Shown: positions 26,470-35,752, numbered from the stretch's first letter. The stretch is 64,000 nt of DNA from Roseovarius mucosus DSM 17069 (GCF_000768555.3 NZ_KN293979.1:186001-250000); one strand, 5' to 3'. The notes: generated from the letters alone by a model not told the origin. Translations and numbers: made by a program.

Positions 26470-27966
26470 ATGACCAAACCCTTGCCGACCGTCACTCCCA
26501 ACACCTGGGAATTTCTCCGCGATGCCATGATCGCGCCCACCGGCTTTCGCGAATATGACGCCCGCTGGAAATACCCCGATCAGATCAACCTGCCCGGCAT
26601 TACCGCTCTCGGTCTCGGTCTCGGCACCCAGATGCACGCGCGCGGCATCGCACCTGTGATCGCGGTCGGCAATGACTATCGCGACTATTCGCTCTCGATC
26701 AAGAACGCCCTTATCCTCGGTCTCATGCAGGCTGGGATCACGGTCAAGGATATTGGCCCCGCCCTCAGCCCCATGGCCTATTTCGCGCAATTCCATCTCG
26801 ATGTGCCCGCCGTTGCCATGGTCACGGCCTCGCACAACCCGAATGGCTGGACCGGGGTCAAGATGGGCTTTGATCGCCCGCTCACCCACGGCCCCGACGA
26901 GATGGCCGAACTCCGCGACATCGTGCTCGAAGGGCGCGGTCTGCCCCGCCCCGGCGGCGCTTACGAATTTGTTCCTGGCGTGCGCGAGGCCTATCTCGAC
27001 GATCTCGTCGGCGATTTCCGCATGACCCGCAAACTCCGCGTCGTCTGCGCCACCGGCAACGGCACCGCCTCGGCCTTTGCGCCTGAGCTGTTCGAGCGCT
27101 TGGGGGTCGAGGTGATCCCCTCGCACAACACGCTCGATTACACCTTTCCGCATTACAATCCCAATCCCGAAGCCATGGAAATGCTGCATGACATGGCCGA
27201 AACCGTGCGCGCGACGGGCGCCGATTTCGCGCTCGGCTTTGACGGCGACGGCGACCGCTGCGGCGTGGTGGATGACGAGGGCGAGGAAATATTTGCTGAC
27301 AAGGTGGGCGTCATCATGGCGCGCGACCTGTCCAAGATTTACCCCAACGCCACCTTCGTTGCGGATGTGAAATCCACCGGCCTCTTCGCCTCTGACCCCG
27401 AACTCATCAAAAACGGCGTGACCGCCGATTACTGGAAAACCGGCCATAGCCATATGAAGCGCCGGGTCAAGGAACTGGGTGCGCTCGCGGGCTTTGAGAA
27501 ATCGGGGCATTACTTCCTCGCCGAACCCATCGGACGGGGCTACGACTGCGGCATGCGCGTCGCGGTCGAGATTTGCAAACTGATGGACCGCAACCCCGAT
27601 ATGTCGATGTCCGACCTGCGCCGCGCGCTGCCCGTGACCTATTCGACCCCCACCATGTCGCCCTATTGCGCCGATACCGAGAAATACGCCGTGCTGGACC
27701 GTATTGTCGCGCGCCTTGTCGCGCGTCATGCCGCAGGCGAACCCCTCGCCGGGCGCGCGATCAAAGAGGTCGTGACCGTCAATGGCGCCCGCGTCATTCT
27801 CGACAATGGCTCTTGGGGCCTCGTGCGTGCCTCCTCCAACACCCCGAACCTCGTGGTCGTGTGCGAGAGCAGCGACAGCGACGCGGAAATGCGCGCCATC
27901 TTCGCGGATATTGATGCCGTCATCCGCACCGAACCGGGCGTAGGCGACTACGACCAGACGATCTGA
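26470..27966 (+). CDS. Phosphomannomutase/phosphoglucomutase
   Basis: This 498-residue alpha-D-phosphohexomutase interconverts hexose-6- and hexose-1-phosphates for nucleotide-sugar supply. The phosphoserine loop is TASHNPNG (Ser121), the metal loop DGDGDR (258-263), and the sugar-binding loop region is EKSGHYFLAEP. The first residues GFREYDARWKYPDQINLPG match the AlgC/ManB-type family. It follows kdsA by 16 bases, so capsule precursor supply is the likely role. Its specificity for mannose or glucose phosphates is not decided. Confidence 0.92.
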   Translation: MTKPLPTVTPNTWEFLRDAMIAPTGFREYDARWKYPDQINLPGITALGLGLGTQMHARGIAPVIAVGNDYRDYSLSIKNALILGLMQAGITVKDIGPALSPMAYFAQFHLDVPAVAMVTASHNPNGWTGVKMGFDRPLTHGPDEMAELRDIVLEGRGLPRPGGAYEFVPGVREAYLDDLVGDFRMTRKLRVVCATGNGTASAFAPELFERLGVEVIPSHNTLDYTFPHYNPNPEAMEMLHDMAETVRATGADFALGFDGDGDRCGVVDDEGEEIFADKVGVIMARDLSKIYPNATFVADVKSTGLFASDPELIKNGVTADYWKTGHSHMKRRVKELGALAGFEKSGHYFLAEPIGRGYDCGMRVAVEICKLMDRNPDMSMSDLRRALPVTYSTPTMSPYCADTEKYAVLDRIVARLVARHAAGEPLAGRAIKEVVTVNGARVILDNGSWGLVRASSNTPNLVVVCESSDSDAEMRAIFADIDAVIRTEPGVGDYDQTI

Positions 27967-27974
27967 AACCGGGT

Positions 27975-28038
27975 TTCATCTGGCCGAAAATACCTCGGGG
28001 GAGTCCCGGATTTCATCCGGGGCGGGGGCAGCGCCCCC
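27975..28038 (+). repeat. Dispersed 3'-end repeat, copy C
   Basis: The third copy, between the convergent ends of the phosphohexomutase and M3 peptidase genes. TTCATCTGGCC, AAATACCTCGGGGGAGTCCC and the GGGGGCAGCGCCCCC hairpin are all present, with CCCGGAT-TTC-ATCCGGG as the middle stem-loop. Confidence 0.8.
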
Positions 28039-28071
28039 AATCCCCCCTTGGACCTTACAAAATCACCTGAC

Positions 28072-28090
28072 AAACCTTACAGAGCTTACA
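28072..28090 (+). repeat. CCTTACA/GCTTACA motif, copy 1
   Basis: AAACCTTACAGAGCTTACA matches 18 of 19 bases at 46390-46408, also between convergent gene ends. Another ACCTTACA lies at 28052. The function is unknown. Confidence 0.5.
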
Positions 28091-28094
28091 CCGC

Positions 28095-30107
28095 TCACGC
28101 CGCAAGCCCGCGACCTTTGAGCAGCGCCGCGACCCCCGGCATCCGCCCACGGAATTTCAGATAGAGCGTTTCGGCATCCTCTGATCCGCCGCGCGAAAGA
28201 ATGTGCGATTCCAAGGCCTTGGCCCGCTCCGCGTCAAATGGCCCGCTGGCTTCCTCGAAACTGGCAAAGGCATCCGCATCCATCACCTCGGACCACATAT
28301 AGCTGTAATACCCGCTGGAATACCCATCCCCGGAAAAGACATGCGCGAAATGCGGGCTGGCATGGCGCATGGTAATGGCCTTCGGCATGCCAATATTGTC
28401 CAATATTTCCAACTGCTTGGCCATGATGTCGCGGGGGGCTTCGCCCTCGTGGAACGCCAGATCGACAAGGGCAGAGGCGACATATTCGACCGTCTGAAAC
28501 CCCTGATCGAAATTCGCGGCTCTTAGCAATTTATCCAGCAATTCCCGTGGCATGGCTTCGCCCGTCTCGACATGGGTTGCATAGCGTTCCAGCACTTCGG
28601 GCACTTCCAGCCAGTGCTCATAGAGCTGCGAGGGCAGCTCGACAAAGTCACGCGCCACGGAAGTCCCTGAAATACTTTCATAATTCACGTCTGACAGCAT
28701 CTGGTGCAGGGCATGGCCGAACTCGTGAAAGAGGGTGCGCGCATCGTCATAACTCAGCAGCGCCGGATCGCCCTTGGCAAAGTTGCAGACATTGATCACC
28801 ACCGGCCCCTGCACCTTTGGCCGCTTGGCCTGACCGCGCATCGCCGAGCACCAGGCACCCGACCGCTTGGACCCGCGCGCAAAATAATCCCCAATGAAAA
28901 CAGCGACATGCTCACCATTGCGCGTCACCTCCCAGGCCCGGCAATCAGGGTGGTAGAGGGGCACATCAAGGGGGTGAAACTCCAAACCGAACAGCCGATT
29001 GGCACAGCCAAACGCCGCCGCGATCATACTCTCGAGCGATAGGTAAGGTTTGAGCGCGGTTTCATCCAGATCATGCTCTGCCTGCCGCCGTTTCTCGGCA
29101 TAGTAGCGCCAGTCCCATGGCTCCAATTCTCCATTGATTCCATCGGCTTGCATCATTTCCGTCAGGCGCGCGGCATCCCTTTCCGCCTGCGCCTTGGCCG
29201 GTTCCCATACTGCCATCAAGAGGTCGCGCACCGCCTCTGGTGTCTTGGCCATCTCGGTTTCCAGCTTGTAAGCCGCAAAGCTCTCGTATCCGAGCAACGC
29301 CGCCCGCGCTGCCCGCAGGCGCAGAATCTCGGCAGCCACCTCGCGATTGTCAGTCTCACCTCCCATGGCCCCACGCGAAACCCATGATTCATATGCCTTT
29401 TTTCTCAGATCACGACGGGGCGAGAATTGTAGGAACGGCACGATCAACGACCGCGAGAGGGTGATAACTGGCCGTTCCAGCCCCTTTTCGCGCCCCGCCG
29501 CGCGGGCGGCATCGACCAGAAAATCAGGCAACCCCGCCAAATCAGCCTCAGCCAGTTCCATATGCCACCCGGCCTCATCAGCCAGCAGGTTCTGCGTGAA
29601 TGCCGTCCCCAATTCCGCCAGCCGCGCCATGATTGCGCGCATCCGGGCTTCCTCATCCCCGGTCAATGCCGCGCCAGAGCGGCGGAAGCCCCGGTGGGTC
29701 AGTATCAGCAATCGCTCCTCTTCCGGTGTCAGGTCTAGAGTGTCCCGAGCCGCCCAGAGGGTTTCAATACGTGAAAAAAGCGCTTTATTTCCATATAATT
29801 CTGACGAATATGCCGCGAGCTTCGGGGCGAATTGACGCTGCAATTCCTGCCGCTTTGGATTGCTGTCCGCACCCGCCAGCGTGTAGAAAACCGACAGCAC
29901 CTGATCCAATCCCTTGCCCGAGGCTTCCAGCGCCTCGATCGTGTTGGCAAAGCTGGGCGGCTCCGGATTATCGGCAATCGTCGCAATTTCGGCGCGCGCC
30001 TGGTCCAGAGCTGCCTCGAACGCAGGTGTGAAATCCGCGTCCGAAATGGCGTGAAAGGGGGCAAGGGCGAATGGTGTTGTCCACTCAGCCAGCAACATGT
30101 TGGTCAT
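28095..30107 (-). CDS. M3-family zinc metallopeptidase (Dcp/oligopeptidase A type)
   Basis: This 670-residue thimet-like peptidase degrades short peptides, probably in the cytosol since no signal peptide is present. The zinc site HEFGH is at 461-465, with the third ligand Glu in RDFVELPSQ about 25-30 residues later. The late SGYYSYMWSEVMDADAF block is typical of the family. The start at 30107 is preferred because AGGAGAGAG precedes it. The moeB-like gene upstream overlaps it by 23 bases. Whether it acts as dipeptidyl carboxypeptidase or as oligopeptidase A is not decided. Confidence 0.93.
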   Translation of the reverse strand: MTNMLLAEWTTPFALAPFHAISDADFTPAFEAALDQARAEIATIADNPEPPSFANTIEALEASGKGLDQVLSVFYTLAGADSNPKRQELQRQFAPKLAAYSSELYGNKALFSRIETLWAARDTLDLTPEEERLLILTHRGFRRSGAALTGDEEARMRAIMARLAELGTAFTQNLLADEAGWHMELAEADLAGLPDFLVDAARAAGREKGLERPVITLSRSLIVPFLQFSPRRDLRKKAYESWVSRGAMGGETDNREVAAEILRLRAARAALLGYESFAAYKLETEMAKTPEAVRDLLMAVWEPAKAQAERDAARLTEMMQADGINGELEPWDWRYYAEKRRQAEHDLDETALKPYLSLESMIAAAFGCANRLFGLEFHPLDVPLYHPDCRAWEVTRNGEHVAVFIGDYFARGSKRSGAWCSAMRGQAKRPKVQGPVVINVCNFAKGDPALLSYDDARTLFHEFGHALHQMLSDVNYESISGTSVARDFVELPSQLYEHWLEVPEVLERYATHVETGEAMPRELLDKLLRAANFDQGFQTVEYVASALVDLAFHEGEAPRDIMAKQLEILDNIGMPKAITMRHASPHFAHVFSGDGYSSGYYSYMWSEVMDADAFASFEEASGPFDAERAKALESHILSRGGSEDAETLYLKFRGRMPGVAALLKGRGLAA

Positions 30108-31155
30108 CACTCTCTCCTTTTCCCCCACATATAGGGCAATCTGCACGGCGGCTTAGCCCTATCTTGCGGCTTTCGCCATAGAGCGCGTCATAGATCAACA
30201 TCTCTCCGCGCAGGGATTGTCCTGCTCCAGTAATGAGTTTCACCGCCTCGGTGGCCATCATGGCACCGACCACGCCTGGCAAGGGCCCCAAGACCCCCGC
30301 TTCGGAGCAGGATGGCGCCAGACCGGGGGCGGGGGCCTCTGGAAAGATGCACTGATAGCAGGGTGTGCCATGGGCTGGGTCAAATACACTCAACTGCCCT
30401 TCCCATTGCGATAAAGCTCCTGAAATCAGCGGCTTGCCCTGTTTTGCTGCGGTCGCATTGGCCAGATAGCGCGTCTCGAAATTGTCGGTGCCGTCAAGAA
30501 TCAGATCATAATCGGCAAAGAGGTCACTCGCGATTTCGGGTGTCAGACGGCGTTGATAGGGGCGCACCACGGCATGTGGATTCTGCGCCTGCATCGCTGC
30601 CATCGCTGATTGCACCTTGGGCAGGCCGATATCCGCATCTCGGTGGATCACCTGCCGCTGCAGGTTGGAGTTATCCACCATATCATCGTCGATGATCCCT
30701 ATGGTGCCCACACCCGCCGCCGCCAGATAGAGCAACGCTGGCGAGCCAAGACCACCCGCGCCAATGACCAGAACGCGGGCTTGCTTCAGCGCCTTTTGCC
30801 CCGGTCCGCCAATTTCCCGGAGCACGATATGGCGCGCGTAACGTCCAAGTTCTGTCTCTGAAAACAAGGGTTTGTGCGTATCAACCGCCGTTTCTGCCCG
30901 CACTGAGCGCGCCCGCATGTGGCGCAATCCGGCGCGGTAGATCAGCACGATCACCGCCGAGCCGCCGATCATCAGCCAGAGCGCGGGGCTCTCGCCCGTG
31001 ACCATGCGGAGCGGATGGCCCTCCGGCAGCACCAGATGCGTCAGCACCACCGCAGCCCATAGCCCCGCGATCATCCCCCACCGCAGCCGCCGGGGCGTGC
31101 CTAACGCCGCGCCAATGCCCCAGAGCACCGCCGCCATGACCCCCACCAGCAGCAT
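30085..31155 (-). CDS. moeB: MoeB/ThiF-family adenylyltransferase with N-terminal membrane segments
   Basis: This 356-residue protein has an E1-like catalytic domain (about 97-356) with the nucleotide motif VLVIGAGGLGSPALLYLAAA (Gly132-Gly137), DDDMVDNSNLQRQ, LDGTDNFETRYL, CYQCIFPE and CPICGG as zinc pairs. This fits activation of the MoaD or ThiS C-terminus. The first 80 residues add about three hydrophobic segments ([51 protein letters not shown]) not found in E. coli MoeB. The start shares a base with the dut stop. Confidence 0.88.
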   Translation of the reverse strand: MLLVGVMAAVLWGIGAALGTPRRLRWGMIAGLWAAVVLTHLVLPEGHPLRMVTGESPALWLMIGGSAVIVLIYRAGLRHMRARSVRAETAVDTHKPLFSETELGRYARHIVLREIGGPGQKALKQARVLVIGAGGLGSPALLYLAAAGVGTIGIIDDDMVDNSNLQRQVIHRDADIGLPKVQSAMAAMQAQNPHAVVRPYQRRLTPEIASDLFADYDLILDGTDNFETRYLANATAAKQGKPLISGALSQWEGQLSVFDPAHGTPCYQCIFPEAPAPGLAPSCSEAGVLGPLPGVVGAMMATEAVKLITGAGQSLRGEMLIYDALYGESRKIGLSRRADCPICGGKGESDDQHVAG

Positions 31156-31610
31156 CAGCCGATCCCCGTCGAGCCGAACCCACCCGCACCGCGCGCGGTC
31201 TCGTCCAGAGTTTCGACCAGGGTGAACCGCGCCTGCACCACAGGGGCCACCACCATTTGTGCAATCCGCATTCCGTGTGTGATTTCAAAGGCCTCCGTTC
31301 CGGCATTCATCACGATCACGCCCAAGGGGCCGCGATAATCGCTGTCGATGGTGCCGGGACTATTGAGAAGTGTGATCCCATGCTTGAGGGCAAGGCCCGA
31401 GCGTGGGCGCACCTGCACTTCGTACCCCGCCGGCACCGCCAACCGCAGCCCTGTGGGCGCCAGCGCCCGTGCGCCCGGTGCCAGCATGACCGAAGCGCGA
31501 TCCGGGAAATTCGCGCGCAGATCGGCCCCGGCCGCGCCGGTGGTTTCATAGGCGGGCAGGCCAAGGTCGCGGTCTGCCCCGTCCTCCCATTGAAATGCGA
31601 CGGTCAGCAT
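31155..31610 (-). CDS. dut: dUTP diphosphatase
   Basis: This 151-residue trimeric dUTPase hydrolyses dUTP to dUMP, keeping uracil out of DNA and supplying thymidylate synthesis. All five family motifs are recognisable: [44 protein letters not shown] and the C-terminal [10 protein letters not shown] that closes over the substrate. It lies between coaBC (36 bases) and moeB (1-base overlap), a common alphaproteobacterial order. Confidence 0.97.
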   Translation of the reverse strand: MLTVAFQWEDGADRDLGLPAYETTGAAGADLRANFPDRASVMLAPGARALAPTGLRLAVPAGYEVQVRPRSGLALKHGITLLNSPGTIDSDYRGPLGVIVMNAGTEAFEITHGMRIAQMVVAPVVQARFTLVETLDETARGAGGFGSTGIG

Positions 31611-31646
31611 ACGCCCCTCTCCATCCTGTTGAAAGTAAGCATAATT

Positions 31647-32840
31647 TCAGCTCAGGGCCGTAGCGATCCTGGCCGCCAGTTGCGTGGCCACCTGATCTTT
31701 GCCCATACGCGGCCAGTCTTCGGCTCCGTCCGCGGTGATCAGCGTGACAGCGTTTTCACTGCCTCCCATGATGCCGGTATCGGGACGCACATCATTGGCG
31801 ACGATCCAGTCACAGCCCTTGCGCGCGCGTTTGGCGGTGGCGTTCGCAATCACGTCATTGGTTTCGGCGGCAAAGCCCACGACCAGCCTTGGTCTGTCCG
31901 TCGTCTTCTGGCTGAGCGTTGCAAGTATGTCGGGGTTCTCGGCGAACTCCAGCACCGGGAGGCCACCCTTGGTTTTCTTGATCTTGTGGTCACTCGCACT
32001 GGAAACGCGCCAATCCGCCACAGCGGCAGCGCAGATTGCTGCATCCACCGGCAGGGTGGCTTCGACGGCGTCCAGCATTTCTTGGGCGGTCTCGACACGG
32101 ATCACTATCACCCCATCGGGTGGCGGCACAGTGGCGGGGCCGGTGACAAAGACCACATGCGCCCCGAGGGCCGCAAGCGCTCGGGCAATCGCCGTGCCCT
32201 GCGCCCCAGACGACCGGTTGGCGATATAGCGCACCGGGTCGATGGGTTCATGCGTGGGGCCAGAGGTTACGAGCACGCGCTGCCCCTTCAGCGGGCCATC
32301 GCCAAGCGCTGTTTCAATGGCACTCAAAATTTCCGGCACCTCGGCCATGCGTCCCGGACCATGCTCTCCGCACGCCATATCGCCCGCATTTGGTCCGACA
32401 AAGGTAATTCCGTCGCCTTTCAGCACAGCGATATTGCGTTGCGTAGCAGGGTGCTCCCACATCCGCACATTCATCGCGGGGGCGATCAGCACAGGCGTAT
32501 CGGTGGCCAACAGAACTGTTGATGCAAGATCGTCCGCCCGGCCCGTCGCCATCTTGGCCATGAGGTCGGCGGTGGCCGGGGCCACCACGATCAGATCGGC
32601 AGAGCGGCTAAGTTGGATATGGCCCATCTCTGCCTCGTCGGTGAGGTCGAAGAGGTCCGAGAACACCTTTTGCCCAGCCAGAGCCGAGACCGCGAGCGGG
32701 GTCACGAATTCCGCCCCGGCGCGGGTCAGCACCGGCGTTACCGACGCGCCGCGTTCGCGCAAACGCCGGATGAGATCGAGCGTCTTGTAGGCCGCGATGC
32801 CGCCGCCGATGATCAGAAGAATGCGTTTCGCGCTGAGCAT
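31647..32840 (-). CDS. coaBC: Phosphopantothenoylcysteine decarboxylase / phosphopantothenate-cysteine ligase
   Basis: This 397-residue bifunctional enzyme of coenzyme A synthesis adds cysteine to phosphopantothenate (CoaB, C-terminal half) and decarboxylates the product (CoaC, N-terminal half, FMN-dependent). CoaC features are ILLIIGGGIAAYKTLDLIRR and APAMNVRMWEHPA; the CoaB half begins VLVTSGPTHEPIDPVRYIAN and includes FVTGPATVPPP and KIKKTKGGLPVL. The ATG at 32840 matches the family N-terminus; the longer open frame upstream does not. First of the coaBC-dut-moeB-M3 peptidase run. Confidence 0.96.
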   Translation of the reverse strand: MLSAKRILLIIGGGIAAYKTLDLIRRLRERGASVTPVLTRAGAEFVTPLAVSALAGQKVFSDLFDLTDEAEMGHIQLSRSADLIVVAPATADLMAKMATGRADDLASTVLLATDTPVLIAPAMNVRMWEHPATQRNIAVLKGDGITFVGPNAGDMACGEHGPGRMAEVPEILSAIETALGDGPLKGQRVLVTSGPTHEPIDPVRYIANRSSGAQGTAIARALAALGAHVVFVTGPATVPPPDGVIVIRVETAQEMLDAVEATLPVDAAICAAAVADWRVSSASDHKIKKTKGGLPVLEFAENPDILATLSQKTTDRPRLVVGFAAETNDVIANATAKRARKGCDWIVANDVRPDTGIMGGSENAVTLITADGAEDWPRMGKDQVATQLAARIATALS

Positions 32841-32907
32841 GGCCGCTCCTTGTGACTTGCGCCCTGACACTAGGGCCGGGGCCGGGGCCGCGCAAGGGTG
32901 CGCCGGA

Positions 32908-33678
32908 TCACTTGAACGCCGCGCAGGGGTCGGGGCGCTCGACCGCAGGGGCGCTTGTGACCAAGTCAAACCCGCCGTCGAGCGGGCGGCCGTCCTCGGT
33001 CTGGCCCAGAACCCAGATGTCGAGATCCGGCGCGACCATAGTCAGGTAGGCGGGCACGCCCCAGTCGCGGCGGGCGTGGCCGTTGCCAGTGATTACCGCC
33101 ACCGGCCCGCCGGTTGCCTCGAGCGCCTCTATGGCCGCACGGGCCAATACGGCGTCGCGCAGGCGTTGGATGGCGACCATGCCGGGCAGCATCTCTGCGG
33201 GCAGGGCGTTGCAATGCGCCTCTTTCTGGAGCGTTTCACGGGCTGTCTGCTCTTGCGGCGGAAGATCGCGGTCGAGCCCGTAGCGCGCAGCCTCTTCCCC
33301 GAACGAAGCGGCTGGCCCGTCGGCAATCACTGCGCGCGCGGCGTCACGAGGCACCTGCGCGCCATAGATTTCGGCCTCAGGGGCTGCGGCGAAGATCGGA
33401 TAATACATCGAAAAATCTGGCCAGCCACTCTCGGCCCAACCTAACGCTGCCTCAAGTTCTGCTTCATCCCCCCGCACCTGTGGGGTGACGCGCGCGGCCT
33501 GCTCAGCAGTCAGCATTTCGAATACGATTGCCTTTGGCCTTGTTCGAGCGACGCGCGCAGCCTGTTCTGCATGGTGTGCGGGATTGTCATGCACTTCGCC
33601 GAGTATCACCACGTCCTGCGCGCATGTAGGCGAGGCCAAGACAAAGCTGATCGAAAGGGCAAGGGCGCGCACGGTCAT
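32908..33678 (-). CDS. ChaN-family putative haem-binding exported protein
   Basis: This 256-residue protein has a signal peptide (MTVRALALSISFVLASPTCA). The ChaN-like domain begins VVILGEVHDNPAHHAEQA, with later GWPDFSMYYPIFAAAP, CNALPAEMLPGMVAIQRLRD and VAVITGNGHARRDWGVPAYL. Campylobacter ChaN is a haem-binding lipoprotein; here the signal lacks a clear lipobox, so the mature protein may be periplasmic. The start overlaps the rpoH stop by 4 bases, linking its expression to the sigma factor. Confidence 0.82.
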   Translation of the reverse strand: MTVRALALSISFVLASPTCAQDVVILGEVHDNPAHHAEQAARVARTRPKAIVFEMLTAEQAARVTPQVRGDEAELEAALGWAESGWPDFSMYYPIFAAAPEAEIYGAQVPRDAARAVIADGPAASFGEEAARYGLDRDLPPQEQTARETLQKEAHCNALPAEMLPGMVAIQRLRDAVLARAAIEALEATGGPVAVITGNGHARRDWGVPAYLTMVAPDLDIWVLGQTEDGRPLDGGFDLVTSAPAVERPDPCAAFK

Positions 33679-34553
33679 GCGAGCAGGTTTTGCACCTCGC
33701 CACCGTGCTTTTCAAGATGCTTGCGCATTTTCTGGAAGGCCGCCGCCTCAAGCTGGCGAACGCGTTCCTTGCTGAGGTTCAGCTCCTCGCCAAGGCTCTC
33801 CAGCGTGCGCGGATCATCCCGCAGCTTGCGTTCGCGCACGATGAACCGCTCGCGATCATTGAGGCGCAACAAGGCATCCGCCAGCCATGTGCGCAGCGCG
33901 TGCATATCATGGTCGCGTTCCACGATCTCGTCTCCGCGCGCGCCATCGTCTTCGAGCGTGTCGATCCACTGGCGGCCCTCATCCTCGGAGGATTGCGTCG
34001 CATTGAGCGAGAAATCAGAGCCCGACAGACGCCCCTCCATCATCTCGACATCACGCAACGGCACCCCCACCTCATGCGCGATCATCTCACGCAGTTGATA
34101 GCCGTCTAGCTGTTCGCCATTCGCAAGGGCCTCGCGCTCCAGCCGTGCCTGCACGCGGCGCATGTTGAAAAACAAGGACTTTTGCGAGGACGTAGACCCT
34201 GTGCGTACCATCGACCAATTGCGCATCACATAGTCCTGAATGCTGGCCTTGATCCACCACACGGCATAGGTCGAAAACCGGACGCCACGGTCGGGGTCAA
34301 ACTTGTCCGCCGCTTTCATCAGGCCAAGGCCAGCCTCTTGAATGAGGTCATTCATCGGCGCGCCATAGCGGCGGAATTTCGACGCCATCGAAATCGCAAG
34401 CCTCATGTAAGCGTTGATCAAGCGATGCAGCGCTTCTTCGTCGCGCTGATCGCGCCAAGCATAGGCAAGCGCCAGTTCGGTTTCGGCGTCCAGCATTTCC
34501 GCTTTCATGGCGGTGCGGGACATGGACCTTTGCTGCGGTGCGTCCAGTGGCAT
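33675..34553 (-). CDS. rpoH: RNA polymerase sigma factor, RpoH (RpoHII type)
   Basis: This 292-residue sigma-32-family factor has region 2 in LRLAISMASKFRRYGAPMNDL to DRGVRFSTYAVWWIKASIQ, the RpoH-type SSQKSLFFNMRRVQARL block, and region 4 in ESLGEELNLSKERVRQLEA. The N-terminus lacks the LTPEEE-type segment of classical RpoHI. In Rhodobacter sphaeroides RpoHII serves the singlet-oxygen response; that role here is inference. AGGGGGAA precedes the ATG at 34553. The chaN-like gene overlaps its end. Confidence 0.92.
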   Translation of the reverse strand: MPLDAPQQRSMSRTAMKAEMLDAETELALAYAWRDQRDEEALHRLINAYMRLAISMASKFRRYGAPMNDLIQEAGLGLMKAADKFDPDRGVRFSTYAVWWIKASIQDYVMRNWSMVRTGSTSSQKSLFFNMRRVQARLEREALANGEQLDGYQLREMIAHEVGVPLRDVEMMEGRLSGSDFSLNATQSSEDEGRQWIDTLEDDGARGDEIVERDHDMHALRTWLADALLRLNDRERFIVRERKLRDDPRTLESLGEELNLSKERVRQLEAAAFQKMRKHLEKHGGEVQNLLA

Positions 34554-34655
34554 CTCATTTCCCCCTATCGGCGGCGTGACTTCGTTGCGCCCTTTTTCCT
34601 CTTGTCGCAAAGTGCTACGCAGCGCGGGCGTGACCGGATCAAAAAAGGAGGGCGC

Positions 34656-35183
34656 GTGTCCAATCTTCCACGACTGAGCCTTGTTCTGGGGGGCGCTGCT
34701 TCGGGTAAATCAGGGTTTGCCGAGGCGCTTGTTACCGGCACCGAACGCACACGGGTCTATCTGGCGACGGCGCAGGCCTTTGACGACGAGATGCGCGCCA
34801 AGCTGGAGCGTCATCGCGTCATGCGCGGACCAGACTGGCGCACCATTGAGGCATCACTCGATCTGGCCCCGGCGCTGGAACAGGCGGGGGCGGATGAGGT
34901 CGTGTTGCTGGATTGTATCACGATGTGGCTCAGCAATCACCTGCTGGCCGAGCATGACCTCGACCGAGCGCAAGCGGCGCTGATCGCCGCGCTTGATGCC
35001 TGCGCTGCACCCGTGGTGATGGTCTCGAACGAGGTGGGGCTTTCGGTGGTGCCCGACAACGCGCTCGCCCGTCGGTTCCGGGACGCGCAGGGCCGGATCA
35101 ATCAGGCGTTGGCGGCCCGCGCGGATCTGGTGGTGAATGTCATCGCGGGATTGCCCCAAGTTCTGAAGGGTACGCTGCCGTGA
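34656..35183 (+). CDS. cobU: Adenosylcobinamide kinase / adenosylcobinamide-phosphate guanylyltransferase
   Basis: This 175-residue bifunctional cobalamin enzyme phosphorylates adenosylcobinamide and then attaches GMP. Its P-loop is LGGAASGKS (about 11-19), with later RVYLATAQAFDDEM, VLLDCITMWLSNHL and VVMVSNEVGLSVVPDNALAR. It starts at a GTG with AAGGAGG 5 bases upstream; the open frame extends back into the rpoH region without homology. Its stop overlaps the next start (GTGA). No other cobalamin gene except possibly the phosphatase downstream is in the window. Confidence 0.93.
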   Translation: MSNLPRLSLVLGGAASGKSGFAEALVTGTERTRVYLATAQAFDDEMRAKLERHRVMRGPDWRTIEASLDLAPALEQAGADEVVLLDCITMWLSNHLLAEHDLDRAQAALIAALDACAAPVVMVSNEVGLSVVPDNALARRFRDAQGRINQALAARADLVVNVIAGLPQVLKGTLP

Positions 35184-35752
35184 GCCGATTTTTCTGGGTT
35201 CGCCACGGGCCGACGCATGCCAAGTCCATGGTGGGCTGGTCGGATATTCCGGCGGACCTGAGCGATGTGGCACGGCTGGCGCGGGTGGCATCGCATCTGC
35301 CCGACGATGCCTTGGTGATTTCGTCTGACCTGAGCCGCGCGCGTGCCACGGCCGATGCCATTGCGGGTAGGCGAGACCGTCTTGCCGATGATCCCGACCT
35401 GCGCGAAATCCATTTTGGCGCATGGGAATTGCAGGCTTTTGATACCGTGCCCGATCAACCCCTGTTGCGCGCTTTCTGGGAAAAGCCGGGCGATATCCGC
35501 GCACCCGGCGGTGAAAGCTGGCATGAGGTGTCCGCCCGCGTCTCGCGCGCCGCAGAGCGATTGCGTGCCGCTCATCCGGGTCGCGATATTGTCGCGGTGG
35601 CGCATATGGGCGCGATCCTGACACAGGTGCAGGCCGCCCTCGGGGTCACGGCCTACGAGGCGTTCGCGCATCGGATCGACAACCTCTCGGTGACCGAGTT
35701 GCATTGGGTCGGGGTGGGTTGGCAGGCACGTGCGATCAATCACCATCCGTGA
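35180..35752 (+). CDS. Histidine phosphatase family protein, possible alpha-ribazole phosphatase
   Basis: This 190-residue phosphoglycerate-mutase-like enzyme carries the phosphoacceptor RHG in FFWVRHGPTHAKSMVGW and the second catalytic His in VAVAHMGAILTQVQ. SSDLSRARATADAI and REIHFGAWE fit CobC-type phosphatases. The 4-base overlap with cobU supports removal of phosphate from alpha-ribazole phosphate during cobalamin assembly, but the family is broad. The start is a GTG. Confidence 0.85.
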   Translation: MSRFFWVRHGPTHAKSMVGWSDIPADLSDVARLARVASHLPDDALVISSDLSRARATADAIAGRRDRLADDPDLREIHFGAWELQAFDTVPDQPLLRAFWEKPGDIRAPGGESWHEVSARVSRAAERLRAAHPGRDIVAVAHMGAILTQVQAALGVTAYEAFAHRIDNLSVTELHWVGVGWQARAINHHP

